Assembly (NCBI RefSeq): GCF_013911965.1
Contig: NZ_JACESE010000010.1
Location: 1-64,000 of the forward strand
Source: Phenylobacterium sp.
GTDB taxonomy: Bacteria > Pseudomonadota > Alphaproteobacteria > Caulobacterales > Caulobacteraceae
Reading direction: 5' to 3'
DNA length: 64,000 bases
Positions 19,784-29,984 of the stretch are shown here, piece by piece. Position 1 is the stretch's first letter; every line of letters begins with the position of its first letter. The position numbers and the translations under genes are program-made. Below the pieces are notes generated by a model, which was not told where the DNA came from, made no database searches, and saw only the letters and a list, made by a program, of their open reading frames with translations.

Positions 19784-20412
19784 GCGCCCGCGCCCTGGGC
19801 CCGGGGAAGGCCCTTCAGGCCGGAGAGGATCAGGGCGCAGGAGAAGGCCGCAGCGCCGTCCACGTCGATCGGGCGGCGGCTCAGCATCTGGTCGCCCACC
19901 TCGCGGGCGATGGCGATGCAGGCGGCGGCCAGATAGTCGGCGTCGGCGGCCGGCGCGCCGCCGCGGGCGATCTCGGCCACGAAGGCCTCGCGCACCTCGT
20001 CGAAGACGGCGGCCATCTCCGGCGTCTGGCCCTGGACGTGCAGGTGCTCGTCGGCGGGCCTTCTCGCCGCCCAGTTGCTGTGCTCGTCGGCGAGGAAGCG
20101 GTAATAGGCCATCAGGGCCGCGCGGACGAAGCCTTCGAAGTCGGCGCTCTGGCTCCGCAGGGCCTTGAGGATCGGCGCGAACCGCTTGGCGCCGTCGTCG
20201 GCCAGGGCGGCGAACACCTCCTCCTTGGATTTGAAGTAGTTGTAGAAGGTGCCGGCGGCCAGGCCCGTGCGCCGGATGATGTCGCGCACGGTGCACTGCT
20301 CGTAGCCGAGCTCCCCGAACACTTCCCGCGCGGCGTCGAGGATGGCGGTGCGATTCTGCGCCTTGGTCTGGGCGCGCTTGCCGACCGAGGGGGCGAGGGC
20401 GAGCTGGGACAT
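19780..20412 (-). CDS. TetR-family transcriptional regulator
   Basis: 210 aa. N-terminal TetR HTH (NRTAILDAAREVFGELGY then VRDIIRRTGLAAGTFYNYFKSKEEVF) followed by an all-helical ligand domain. Ligand unknown. Directly upstream of, and overlapping, the MDR oxidoreductase, a common regulator-detoxification enzyme pairing. ATG 20412; the 116 bp to the next gene probably contain its operator. Confidence 0.9.
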   Translation of the reverse strand: MSQLALAPSVGKRAQTKAQNRTAILDAAREVFGELGYEQCTVRDIIRRTGLAAGTFYNYFKSKEEVFAALADDGAKRFAPILKALRSQSADFEGFVRAALMAYYRFLADEHSNWAARRPADEHLHVQGQTPEMAAVFDEVREAFVAEIARGGAPAADADYLAAACIAIAREVGDQMLSRRPIDVDGAAAFSCALILSGLKGLPRAQGAGA

Positions 20413-20528
20413 GCGACTCCGTACGCAAAACTGACGGGCGTCATTCTAGGGCCACGAATGGCGGCGCGCCAATCCAGATGCAGGCGAAGGCCTCGAGGCT
20501 CGTCCGCGCCGCCTTCGCGCCAGGCGCC

Positions 20529-20939
20529 TCAGCCGCCCAGGCCGGTCCGCGGATCGCAGCCCAGGCGGCACTGACCCCAGGCCTGCGGACACTCGTCGGA
20601 GGCGTCGCCCGCCAGGCAGAAGTAGTAGTCCTGCGCGCAGGCCAGGCGGCACTGGCGGGCGTCCGGGGCCGGCGGCAGGGAGGCGAGCGGCGGGGCGGCG
20701 GCCGCCCCCAGCGGACGCAGGCCGAGGTCCGCCGCCGGCTCGGCTTCGGCCTTGGCCTCGGCCTCTCCGGGCGTCGGGGGGGCGAAAGCCTCCGCGCCGC
20801 GCAGTCCCAGGGCCCCGGCGTCCGGGCGGCTGGCCGACAGCCGGCCCTCAGGGCCCGCCGGCGCCGTCTGCGCCAGGGCAAGCTCCGCCCCCGCCAGCGG
20901 CAGGCTGAGGAGGGCGAGAAGGAGCAACAGGCGGCGCAT
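20529..20939 (-). CDS. Secreted protein with a symmetric six-cysteine helical-hairpin motif
   Basis: A 136-aa protein of unknown function. Signal peptide LLLLLALLSLPLAGAELALA, then a Pro/Ala/Glu-rich linker (about 25-95), then a C-terminal Cys domain (about 97-130). Cysteine spacing there is C-x3-C-x6-C-x8-C-x6-C-x3-C, which is a palindrome; the outer parts form a twin CX3C arrangement. Such spacing suggests two antiparallel helices tied by nested disulfides (C1-C6, C2-C5, C3-C4) in the periplasm. The domain has aromatic residues (DYYF, W). I know no named family for it. Single gene between a TetR and an SDR gene. Confidence 0.7.
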   Translation of the reverse strand: MRRLLLLLALLSLPLAGAELALAQTAPAGPEGRLSASRPDAGALGLRGAEAFAPPTPGEAEAKAEAEPAADLGLRPLGAAAAPPLASLPPAPDARQCRLACAQDYYFCLAGDASDECPQAWGQCRLGCDPRTGLGG

Positions 20940-20997
20940 CAGAGGGTTTGTGGCGCAGGGGCCGTTAAGAGGTGATTAACCATACCGGCGAGGGCGC

Positions 20998-21918
20998 TCA
21001 GACCGTCCGCTGAGCCCGGTCCTTTTCGTTGGTCCTCTGGATGGAGTCGCGCGCGGCCTTCCACTCGGCGTCGCCCCAGGCGCGCAGGCGCGAGAAGTTG
21101 CCGCCGGTGGCCTGCCAGGCCGCGCCGTCGATGGCGATGGTCTGGCCGTTCACATAGGCCGAGAGGGGATGCAGCAGGTAGACGGCCAGGTTGGCCAGCT
21201 CCCGCATGTCGCCCACGCGCCCCATGGGGTTGGCGCTCATGTCGCCATAGGCGTTCGACCGCTCCTGACCGTCGCCGCCCGGGTTCAGGCGCGCGCTCAT
21301 GCCTTCGGTGGGGAAGGGGCCGGGGGCGATGTTGTTGAAGCGGATGCCGTGCGAGCCCCACTCCACCGCCAGCGACTGGCTCATGGTGGCCACGGCGGCC
21401 TTGGACATGGCCGAGGGCACGGTGAAGGGCCCGCCGTTCCAGATCCAGGTGGTGAGAATGGAGACCACGGAGGCCTTCTGGCCCTCGGCGATCCAGCGCT
21501 TGCCGCAGCCCTGGGTGACGAAGAAGGTCCCGCGGAAGACGATGTTGGCGATGGCGTCGAAGGCCCGCGGCGACAGGTCCTCCGTCCGGCTGATGAAGTT
21601 GCCCGCGGCGTTGTTCACCAGCCCCGTCAGCGCGCCGCCGTCGGCCCAGATCTGGTCCAGCATGGCCTCGATCGCTTCGGGCACGCGGATGTCGCAGGCC
21701 AGGCCGACGCAGCGCCCGCCATGGGCGTCCATCAGCTCCCGGGCGCTCGCCTCGACGACGCCCCCGCGGCGTCCGCAGATGTAGACGGTGGCCCCGAGCA
21801 TCAGGCAGGCCTCGGCCATCACCTTGCCCAGGCCCGTGCCGCCGCCGGTGATCAGGATGCGCTCGCCCGACATCAGGCCGGGGCGGAACATCAGGTCGTC
21901 CATCGAAAATGGGGTCAT
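20998..21918 (-). CDS. SDR oxidoreductase resembling 2,4-dienoyl-CoA reductase
   Basis: 306 aa. Rossmann TGGGTGLGKVMAE and VNNAAGNF are typical of short-chain dehydrogenases. The usual YxxxK is replaced by SAMSK, with Ser where Tyr is expected; the DECR branch (2,4-dienoyl-CoA reductases) has the same SAxxK form, and SLAVEWG...RFNNIAPGPFPTEG also fits that branch. A role in unsaturated fatty acid breakdown is likely but inferred. Stands alone; upstream ATG 21918. Confidence 0.8.
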   Translation of the reverse strand: MTPFSMDDLMFRPGLMSGERILITGGGTGLGKVMAEACLMLGATVYICGRRGGVVEASARELMDAHGGRCVGLACDIRVPEAIEAMLDQIWADGGALTGLVNNAAGNFISRTEDLSPRAFDAIANIVFRGTFFVTQGCGKRWIAEGQKASVVSILTTWIWNGGPFTVPSAMSKAAVATMSQSLAVEWGSHGIRFNNIAPGPFPTEGMSARLNPGGDGQERSNAYGDMSANPMGRVGDMRELANLAVYLLHPLSAYVNGQTIAIDGAAWQATGGNFSRLRAWGDAEWKAARDSIQRTNEKDRAQRTV

Positions 21919-22002
21919 GGGTCGTCCTCCTGCTTTTGGAGGCAGTGCGGACCCGTGACGCGGCGGAGGTCAAGCCGGGGGGGTCAAGCCGGCGAGGTCA
22001 AA

Positions 22003-22033
22003 CGAAAGAAGCGCGCGGGGGGCCGCGCGCTTC
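22003..22033 (-). terminator. Intrinsic terminator after the chemoreceptor gene
   Basis: GAAGCGCGCGG (22008-22018) and CCGCGCGCTTC (22023-22033) form an 11-bp stem around GGGG; on the minus strand it is followed by TTTCGTTTG. It starts 28 nt past the chemoreceptor stop. Confidence 0.8.
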
Positions 22034-22060
22034 CGTCGTGTTCGGCTCTGTTCGGCGGGA

Positions 22061-24019
22061 TCAGAACTCTTCCCAGCCCTCTTCCTCGGCGGCCGGCTTC
22101 ATGGCCAGGGCCGTGGCGCCGGCCGTGGCCGGGCGGGGCGAAGGCGCGGCTGCGCGCGGCGCCGGGGCGGCGGGGCGCGAGGCGCTGACCGCGGCGCTCC
22201 GCTCGGACTTGGGGGCATGGGCCGCCGAGACCTTGAAGAGGGCCACCAGGCGGGCCAGTTCGCGGGCCTCGTCGGCCAGGACGCGGCTGGCGGCGGTGGA
22301 CTGCTCCACCATGGCCGCGTTCTGCTGGGTGACGTGGTCCATCTCGTTGACCGCGGTGTTGACCTGGGCGAGGCCGAGCGCCTCCTCCTTGGCCGAGGCG
22401 GCGATCTCGGAGACGAGGCCGTTGATCTCGGTGACCTGGGTGACGATGCGCTCCAGCGCCTTGCCGGTCTCGCCGACGAGGCCCACGCCCTGGCTGACCT
22501 GTTCGGTCGAGGCGCTGATCAGGGCCTTGATCTCCTTGGCGGCCTCGGCCGAGCGCTGGGCCAGGGCCCGGACCTCGGAGGCCACGACGGCGAAGCCCTT
22601 GCCGGCCTCGCCCGCCCGGGCGGCTTCGACCCCGGCGTTGAGGGCCAGCAGGTTGGTCTGGAAGGCGATCTCGTCGATGACGCCGATGATCTGACCGATC
22701 TGGGCCGAGGACTGTTCGATCTGGCCCATGGCGGCGACGGCGCGGCGGACGACCTCGCCGGAGCGTTCGGCGTCGGCGCGGGCCGACGTCACGGCCTCAC
22801 GGCCCTGGTCGGCGCCGTCGGAGGTCTTCTGGACGGTGGCGGTGATCTCGTCGAGGGCCGCGGCGGTCTCCTCCAGCGTGGCCGCCTGATGCTCGGTGCG
22901 GCGCGACAGGTCGTCGGCGCTGGTCGAGATCTCGGTGGCGCCGGAGGTGATCGAGCTGGTCGTCGAGGCGATGGCGCCCATCACCTCTTCCAGCTTGGCC
23001 ACGGCGGCGTTGAAGTCGTCGCGGAGCTTCTGGTAGTCGCCCGGGAAGCTGGTTTCCAGGCGATAGGTCAGGTCGCCGTCGGCCAGGGCGTCCAGGGCCT
23101 GGGCCAGGGCGCCCACCACGGCGGCCTGTTCCTCGGCCACGGCGGCGGCGGCTTCGGCGCTCTGGCGGCGGGTCTCCTCGGCGGTCGCGCGCGCAGCCTC
23201 CTGCTCCTCGCGCAGACGCTCCATCTGGATCTGGTTGTCGCGGAAGACGGTGAGCGAGCGGACGATGGCGCCCAGCTCGTCGCCGCGCTTCAGGGCGTCG
23301 AGGTTCACCTCGTTGTCGCCGCGGGCCAGGCGCTCGGTCGCGCCGGCGATGTTCTGAACCGCACGGCGGGTGGTCAGCACCGACAGCAGCGCGATGGCGC
23401 CGGCCGCCAGCAGGGTGATCAGCACCGCGCCGATGGTGATGTTGCGCGCCATGTCGGCCTTGGCCTCGCTGGCGGCGGCGCGGGCGTCGGTCTCGGCCTG
23501 GGTCTCCTGCACGATGGTGCGCAGGTTGGCCGTCATCTTGGTGTACTGCTCTTCGAACGGCGCGGCGAAGCTGGCCGCGGTGCCGAAGTCGACGCTGATC
23601 ATGGCGGCGATCACGTCGAGCGCGTCGCGCGTCTCCTTCAGGTCCTTGATCAGCTGGTCGAACTTGGCGTGCTGGCTGGCCGGCGCGGTGGCCTTGGCCT
23701 TGGCCACGTCGGCGGTGATCGCGTCGAGGTCGGCCAGCATCTGCTGGCTCTGGGTCTCGATCTTCTCGAGCTCGATGCCGGCGGCCTGGTGGGTCAGGAT
23801 GAAGTAGAGCTGCCCGTGCACATCGTTGATGCGCTCCGAAATCCGCTGGATGCGGAGGCTGTTGGGCATGTCGGTGTTGACCACCTGCTGCAGCGCCTGG
23901 GTCTGGGCGCTCTGCATGTAGATGGTCCCGGCCGCGAGGGCCGCGAGCATGACGAGCGCGAAGACCGGCGCGACGCCGATCTTCACGATCAATGGTAAGT
24001 CAACGAGCCGGAACCGCAT
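22061..24019 (-). CDS. Methyl-accepting chemotaxis protein
   Basis: 652 aa, transmembrane chemoreceptor. TM1 about residues 9-32, a short helical periplasmic sensor (four-helix-bundle size), TM2 about 190-212, HAMP, then a second HAMP-like unit ([12 protein letters not shown]...LRDDFN) before the signalling domain. The hairpin tip [21 protein letters not shown] binds CheA/CheW. The C-terminus ends GWEEF, a CheR/CheB docking pentapeptide of the xWxxF type. I chose ATG 24019 ([10 protein letters not shown]); 16 upstream codons in frame look non-coding. Ligand unknown. Confidence 0.93.
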   Translation of the reverse strand: MRFRLVDLPLIVKIGVAPVFALVMLAALAAGTIYMQSAQTQALQQVVNTDMPNSLRIQRISERINDVHGQLYFILTHQAAGIELEKIETQSQQMLADLDAITADVAKAKATAPASQHAKFDQLIKDLKETRDALDVIAAMISVDFGTAASFAAPFEEQYTKMTANLRTIVQETQAETDARAAASEAKADMARNITIGAVLITLLAAGAIALLSVLTTRRAVQNIAGATERLARGDNEVNLDALKRGDELGAIVRSLTVFRDNQIQMERLREEQEAARATAEETRRQSAEAAAAVAEEQAAVVGALAQALDALADGDLTYRLETSFPGDYQKLRDDFNAAVAKLEEVMGAIASTTSSITSGATEISTSADDLSRRTEHQAATLEETAAALDEITATVQKTSDGADQGREAVTSARADAERSGEVVRRAVAAMGQIEQSSAQIGQIIGVIDEIAFQTNLLALNAGVEAARAGEAGKGFAVVASEVRALAQRSAEAAKEIKALISASTEQVSQGVGLVGETGKALERIVTQVTEINGLVSEIAASAKEEALGLAQVNTAVNEMDHVTQQNAAMVEQSTAASRVLADEARELARLVALFKVSAAHAPKSERSAAVSASRPAAPAPRAAAPSPRPATAGATALAMKPAAEEEGWEEF

Positions 24020-24314
24020 CTGCGCCAAACCCCCCTGGTCACATGCCCCATCATCAGGCGGCGGCATGATGAACGTGAGGTTGCTAACGTTTTCTCACCA
24101 GGGGTTGCGTTTGCGACGATGTGCGGCGGCGCTTTCAGGACGCGAGTTCCAGGGGCGATCGGCGCATCCTGCTGAATCATAAAGACAGATCGCCGGTGAA
24201 CCGCGCGCCTGGCATGGTTTATTTGCCTTCACCAAGCTTTTCTTGGGCGCATTAGACAATTTTAACCTGAATCCCCGATGGTCTCCTCACTTCCGTTCTA
24301 GAAGGAGTGGGTAG
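24020..24314. other. Divergent promoter region of the chemoreceptor and TonB-C genes
   Basis: About 295 bp without a gene, less GC-rich than the surroundings. It contains a small inverted repeat CCAAG-CTTTT-CTTGG at 24232-24246 and an AT-rich stretch around 24250-24275 (ATTAGACAATTTTAACC) that is a plausible promoter for the plus-strand gene. No clear sigma-54 spacing was found. Confidence 0.35.
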
Positions 24315-24620
24315 GTGAAAAAGATCATCGCACTTGGTGGGGGCGTCTTCGTGAGCCTCGTCCTGACGTCCGCCACTGCGGCGGCTTCGTTTGAAGAAAG
24401 CATGGCTCGTTGCATCAGCAAGCACGCCAATACGCGTGACGCTGCGACGGTCATGCTGGAATGCACGGCCGACGGCGGCAAGCTGTCGGACTGCAAGGTC
24501 CTGCAGGACAGCGCTGCGGGCAAGGGCTTCGACAAGGCCGCGCTCTGCGTCGCCGAAGCGCTGCCGATGGGCTCCAAGACCGGTCAGGTCAAGGTGCCGA
24601 TGCGGTTCCCGGGCAGCTAA
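24315..24620 (+). CDS. Small exported protein consisting of a TonB C-terminal-like domain
   Basis: 101 aa with GTG start at 24315 and AAGGAG 7 nt upstream. Signal peptide IIALGGGVFVSLVLTSATAAA. The mature 80 residues read VMLECTADGGKLSDCKVLQDSAAGKGFDKAA...VKVPMRF; this is the strand-helix-strand pattern of the TonB_C domain (xCxVxxDGxLxxCxVxxxSxxGxGFDxAAL...VxxPxxF), common in alphaproteobacterial proteins. There is no membrane anchor or proline-rich spacer, so it is not a functional TonB. Four cysteines could form disulfides. A strong terminator follows at 24667, so it is monocistronic. Confidence 0.7.
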   Translation: MKKIIALGGGVFVSLVLTSATAAASFEESMARCISKHANTRDAATVMLECTADGGKLSDCKVLQDSAAGKGFDKAALCVAEALPMGSKTGQVKVPMRFPGS

Positions 24621-24666
24621 GCCGGCAAGGCTTGCTCTCCAACAGAATTCGTATTCTTGCGATCTG

Positions 24667-24697
24667 ACGCCTCCGCGGTCCGCTGCGGAGGCGTTTT
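24667..24697 (+). terminator. Intrinsic terminator after the TonB-C-like gene
   Basis: ACGCCTCCGC (24667-24676) pairs with GCGGAGGCGT (24685-24694), a 10-bp stem with an 8-nt loop, followed by TTTT. It separates this gene from the convergent DUF72 gene ending at 24707. Confidence 0.88.
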
Positions 24698-24706
24698 CGT
24701 GCGTCT

Positions 24707-25504
24707 TCAGCCGGCGATGCGGCGCATCAGGGCCTGGGCCGCAGCCGGGGCCCGCACCTTGCCTTCGCTGATGAAGAAGGCGAACACGTCCCGCGGCCCG
24801 CCGCCCGGCGCGACCGCCTCGACCATCGGCAGGTCGTCCGGCCGATCGCCCCGCGCATAGACCCGCAGCCGATCGGCCCAGGCGTCGAGCGCCGCCGGCT
24901 CATAGCCCGTCTCGATCGCGTCGGAGCCGGCCATCAGCCGGGCGTAGACGAAGTCCGCCGTCGGATCGGCGATCATCGGAAACTCGGCGTGTTCGGTCAG
25001 GCAGACCGCCACATTGCGCGCCCGGCACATCGCCAGAAAGGCCGGATCGCCGAAGCTCTCGTGCCGCACTTCCACCGCATGGCGCAGGGGCCGGCCCTCG
25101 AGGTCGCCGGGCAGGAGGTCGAGAAAAGCCTCGAAATCGGCCGCATCGAACTTCTTCGTGGCCATGAACTGCCACAGGATCGGCCCGAGACGGTCGCCCA
25201 GTTCGGCGATCCCCTGGTTCAGGAACCTGGCGATCGACTCGCCGGCCTGCGCCAGCACCTTGCGGTTGGTGCAGAAGCGGGACGCCTTCAGCGTGAAGAC
25301 GAAGCCCTCCGGCGTCGCCGCCGCCCACTTGGCGAAGCTCTCGGGCTTCTGGCTGGAATAGTAGGTGGAGTTGATCTCGATCACCGGGAGGTGCTGCGCC
25401 GCATAGGCCAGTTCGTCGGCCTGCCGCAGCCCCTTCGGATAGAAGACGCCGCGCCAGGGTTCGAAGGTCCAGCCCCCGATGCCGGCGCGCACCGTCCCGG
25501 TCAT
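24707..25504 (-). CDS. DUF72 (YecE-like) family protein
   Basis: 265 aa, TIM-barrel-like DUF72 family. Characteristic segments: AGIGGWTFEPWRGVFYP, EINSTYYSSQKPESFAKWAAATP, FTLKASRF, LGPILWQF, HAVEVRHESF and VCLTEH. Biochemical role is not established. It lies 9 nt after the M28 peptidase stop in transcription order, so the two may share a transcript. Confidence 0.9.
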   Translation of the reverse strand: MTGTVRAGIGGWTFEPWRGVFYPKGLRQADELAYAAQHLPVIEINSTYYSSQKPESFAKWAAATPEGFVFTLKASRFCTNRKVLAQAGESIARFLNQGIAELGDRLGPILWQFMATKKFDAADFEAFLDLLPGDLEGRPLRHAVEVRHESFGDPAFLAMCRARNVAVCLTEHAEFPMIADPTADFVYARLMAGSDAIETGYEPAALDAWADRLRVYARGDRPDDLPMVEAVAPGGGPRDVFAFFISEGKVRAPAAAQALMRRIAG

Positions 25505-25513
25505 GAGCCTCTC

Positions 25514-27166
<1,653 letters not shown>

Positions 27167-27389
27167 CGGAACTCTGCAGACTGGGGTTTGGGTGACCGCG
27201 ACCCTAGTCCGCATGGCGCCGCTGCGCCACCGGCGATGTAACAGCGTGTGACATCAGGCGGCGGAGAATTTATCGCTGCTGCAATAGGGCAGTCGCGAAC
27301 CTGTGTTCTGGAAGCCATCCCGGGACGCGGATCGCCACCGCTGTTCTATGATGCCGTGCGATTCGCGGCAGAGGCTCCTAGAAGACCGC

Positions 27390-28814
27390 ATGCGCTTCCT
27401 CTCCACCTTCGCCCTCGTGACGTGCCTGGCGCTCGCCGCCTGCGCCTCGCCCCGCGAGCCGGTGACGAACCTGCCCGCCGCCTATCAGGCCCCGCCGAGC
27501 GCGGGCCTGGACGAGGCCGTCCTCGATCAGTGGTGGCTCGCCTTCGAAGACCCGCAGCTCACCGCCCTGGTGGAGCAGGCCCTCGTGCTCAGCCCCGATG
27601 CGCAGAGCGCCGCCGCCCGTCTGCGCGAGGCGCGCGCCACGGCCGCCTCGGCGCTCACCGCCTTCCTGCCTCAGGGCCAGCTGACGGGCTCGGCGCGCCG
27701 CACCGAGACCGAGCAGGTCGAGGGGCAGGAGATCAACATCCCGGGTCTGTCCACCTCGGGCGAGAGCGAGAGCTACCAGGCGAACTTCAACGTCAGCTGG
27801 GAACTGGACCTGTTCGGCCGGTTCTTCGCCGCCCGCCGGGCCGCCCGCGGCGACTCCGCCGCCGCCCGTTTCGCCTATGAGGGCGCGCGCGCCAGCCTGG
27901 CGGCCAATGTCGCCGACGCCTACTTCCAGGCGCGCGGCCTGGCGATCCAGCTCGCCGATGCGCGCGAGACGCTGCGCATCCAGGAATCCCTCGCGGACCT
28001 TGCGGAGCGGCGCGTCGAACTCGGCATCGCCGCCAGCTCCGACGCCGACCGCATCGCCGGCGACCTCGCCCAGGCGCGCGCCCAGGTCGCCAATCTGGAG
28101 GCCCAGCTTCAGGCCCAGCAGCGCATCCTGCTGGTGCTCGTCGGCCGCGGCGTCGATCCGGTGCAGAGCGTCGATGTCGAGGCCGCGCCCGGCCTCGTGC
28201 CGCCCGTGCCGGCCTCCCTGCCCGGCGAGCTGCTGGCCCGCCGTCCCGACGTGCGCGAGGCCGAGGCCCGCATCCGCTCGGCCGCCGGCCGGCTGACCTA
28301 CGCCCAGCTCGCCTTCTTCCCGACCTTCACCCTGACGCCGGGCCTGGGGATCTCCAAGCAGGAGCAGCCGGGCTATTCGGCGACGACCCAGAACTGGAGC
28401 ATCGGCGCCAACGTCTCCCAGCCCGTGCTCAACATTCCGCAGCTGCTCCTCGACCTGCGCGCCCAGAATGCGCGCACCGAGCAGGCGGTGATCAACTACG
28501 AGCGGGTGGTTCAGACCGCCTATGGCGAGGCCGAGAACGCGCTCGTGCAACTGGCGGCCGACCGCCGCCGCGTCGAACTGCTCACCGAGGGCGAGGCGCG
28601 CGCCGAGCGGGCCTTTGAGGCCGGCCGCCTCGGCTACGGCGCCGGCGTCACCGACCTCCAGACCGCGCTCTCGGCCGAGCAGTCCTGGCGGGCCGTCCGC
28701 GCCCAGCTGACGGCCGCCCAGGTCCAGGCTCAGCGCCGGGCCGTCCAGGCCTACAAGGCGCTCGGCGGCGGTTGGCCCGCCGACGACTTCTCCGATTCCA
28801 CTTCGGCCCGCTGA
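27390..28814 (+). CDS. RND efflux outer-membrane lipoprotein (OprM/NodT family)
   Basis: 474 aa from ATG 27390. Lipoprotein signal with lipobox LAAC (Cys about residue 18), then WW-FEDPQLTALVEQAL, the twin outer membrane efflux repeats with ARRAARGDSAAARFAYEGARASLAANVADAYFQ and a second repeat ARIRSAAGRLTYAQLAFFPTFTL. Forms the outer-membrane channel of the tripartite pump. 9 nt upstream of the adaptor gene. The first gene of the operon; the 223-bp upstream gap is shared with the divergent M28 peptidase. Confidence 0.93.
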   Translation: MRFLSTFALVTCLALAACASPREPVTNLPAAYQAPPSAGLDEAVLDQWWLAFEDPQLTALVEQALVLSPDAQSAAARLREARATAASALTAFLPQGQLTGSARRTETEQVEGQEINIPGLSTSGESESYQANFNVSWELDLFGRFFAARRAARGDSAAARFAYEGARASLAANVADAYFQARGLAIQLADARETLRIQESLADLAERRVELGIAASSDADRIAGDLAQARAQVANLEAQLQAQQRILLVLVGRGVDPVQSVDVEAAPGLVPPVPASLPGELLARRPDVREAEARIRSAAGRLTYAQLAFFPTFTLTPGLGISKQEQPGYSATTQNWSIGANVSQPVLNIPQLLLDLRAQNARTEQAVINYERVVQTAYGEAENALVQLAADRRRVELLTEGEARAERAFEAGRLGYGAGVTDLQTALSAEQSWRAVRAQLTAAQVQAQRRAVQAYKALGGGWPADDFSDSTSAR

Positions 28815-28823
28815 GGGGCGCGC

Positions 28824-29984
28824 ATGACCCGACTGATCCGATCCTCCTCCGTCTCGCGTAAGCTGCTGCTGCTGGCGACGATCTCCGCCCTCGGCGGTCT
28901 GGCGGCGTGCGGCGACAAGCCGGAGCCGGAAAGCGCCGCACAGCAGGCCCGCTCCGTCACGGTGGTCCCTGTGGCCGAGCGCGCGATCTCCGGCGCCGTC
29001 ACCGCATCCGGCCCCCTCGTCCCCCGCGAGGAGGCGGCCGTGAATCCCGAGGTCAGCGGCTATCGGGTGGCCGAGGTCCTGGTGGAGCCGGGCGCCTATG
29101 TCCGCCGCGGCCAGACCCTGGCGCGCCTCGACGGCGCCCTCCTGCAGGCCCAGATCGAACAGCAGGAAGCCGCCCTCGCCCAGGCCCGCGCCCAGGCCGC
29201 CCAGGCCGAGGCCCAGGCCGCCCGCGTCGAAGGCCTCGAGGGCCAGGGCGTGCTGTCGGACGAGCAGATCGAGCAGCGGCGCTATCAGGCGCAGTCCGCC
29301 CGCGCCGCCGCGGAGGCCCAGGCGGCGGGGCTCAAGGACCTGCGCACCCGGCAGGCCAAGCTGAACGTCAGCGCGCCGGTGTCAGGTCTCGTGCTCGCCC
29401 GCAACATCCGTCCGGGCGACCTGGCGGCCGGCGCCGGCGAGCCCTGGTTCGTCATCGCCCGGGACGGGCTGATCGAGCTGGAGGCCCAGCTCTCCGAGGC
29501 GGACCTGGCCTCGGTTCGCGCCGGCCAGCCGGTCCGCGTCATTCTCCAGAACGAACAGGCCGTGCAGGGCACGGTGCGCCTGGTCAGTCCGCGGGTCGAT
29601 CCGCAGACGCGCCTCGGCACGGTCTGGGTGCGCCTGCCCCAGCGGCCGGACATTCGCGCCGGCGGCTTTGCGCGTGCGGCCTTTACGGGGGCCGGCGAGG
29701 ACAGCGTCGCCGTGCCAGAGACCGCCATCCGCTACGACGGCGACGGCGCCAGCGTGATGGTCGTGGGACCCGACAACAAGGTCGATCGCGTCCCGGTCTC
29801 CACCGGCGCCCGCGGCGGCGGACTGGTCGAGCTGCAGAAGGGCCCCCCGGCGGGGTCGCTGGTGGTCGAGAGCGCCTCGGCCTTCCTGCTTGAGGGCGAC
29901 ACCGTTCGACCGGTGCGTAAGGGCGCTGCGGCGGCCGCCCCGGCGGCGAAGGCGCCGGCCGCCAAGACCGAGACCGCCAAATGA
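28824..29984 (+). CDS. RND efflux periplasmic adaptor (membrane fusion protein)
   Basis: 386 aa lipoprotein (lipobox LAAC, Cys about residue 29). HlyD-type layout: beta-barrel/lipoyl start VNPEVSGYRVAEVLVEPGAYVRRGQTLARLD, an Ala/Gln coiled-coil hairpin (about 105-175), return lipoyl strand LNVSAPVSGLVLARNIRPGD, and a beta barrel. It bridges pump and outer-membrane channel. Stop overlaps the pump start by 4 bp (29981-29984). The C-terminal 20 residues are Ala/Lys/Pro-rich. Confidence 0.93.
   Translation: MTRLIRSSSVSRKLLLLATISALGGLAACGDKPEPESAAQQARSVTVVPVAERAISGAVTASGPLVPREEAAVNPEVSGYRVAEVLVEPGAYVRRGQTLARLDGALLQAQIEQQEAALAQARAQAAQAEAQAARVEGLEGQGVLSDEQIEQRRYQAQSARAAAEAQAAGLKDLRTRQAKLNVSAPVSGLVLARNIRPGDLAAGAGEPWFVIARDGLIELEAQLSEADLASVRAGQPVRVILQNEQAVQGTVRLVSPRVDPQTRLGTVWVRLPQRPDIRAGGFARAAFTGAGEDSVAVPETAIRYDGDGASVMVVGPDNKVDRVPVSTGARGGGLVELQKGPPAGSLVVESASAFLLEGDTVRPVRKGAAAAAPAAKAPAAKTETAK

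Noticed and set aside
24200-24260. Possible sigma-54 promoter (TGGCATG...TTGC) before the TonB-C gene
   Set aside because: The spacing between GG and GC is 12, not 10, so it does not fit the -24/-12 rule.
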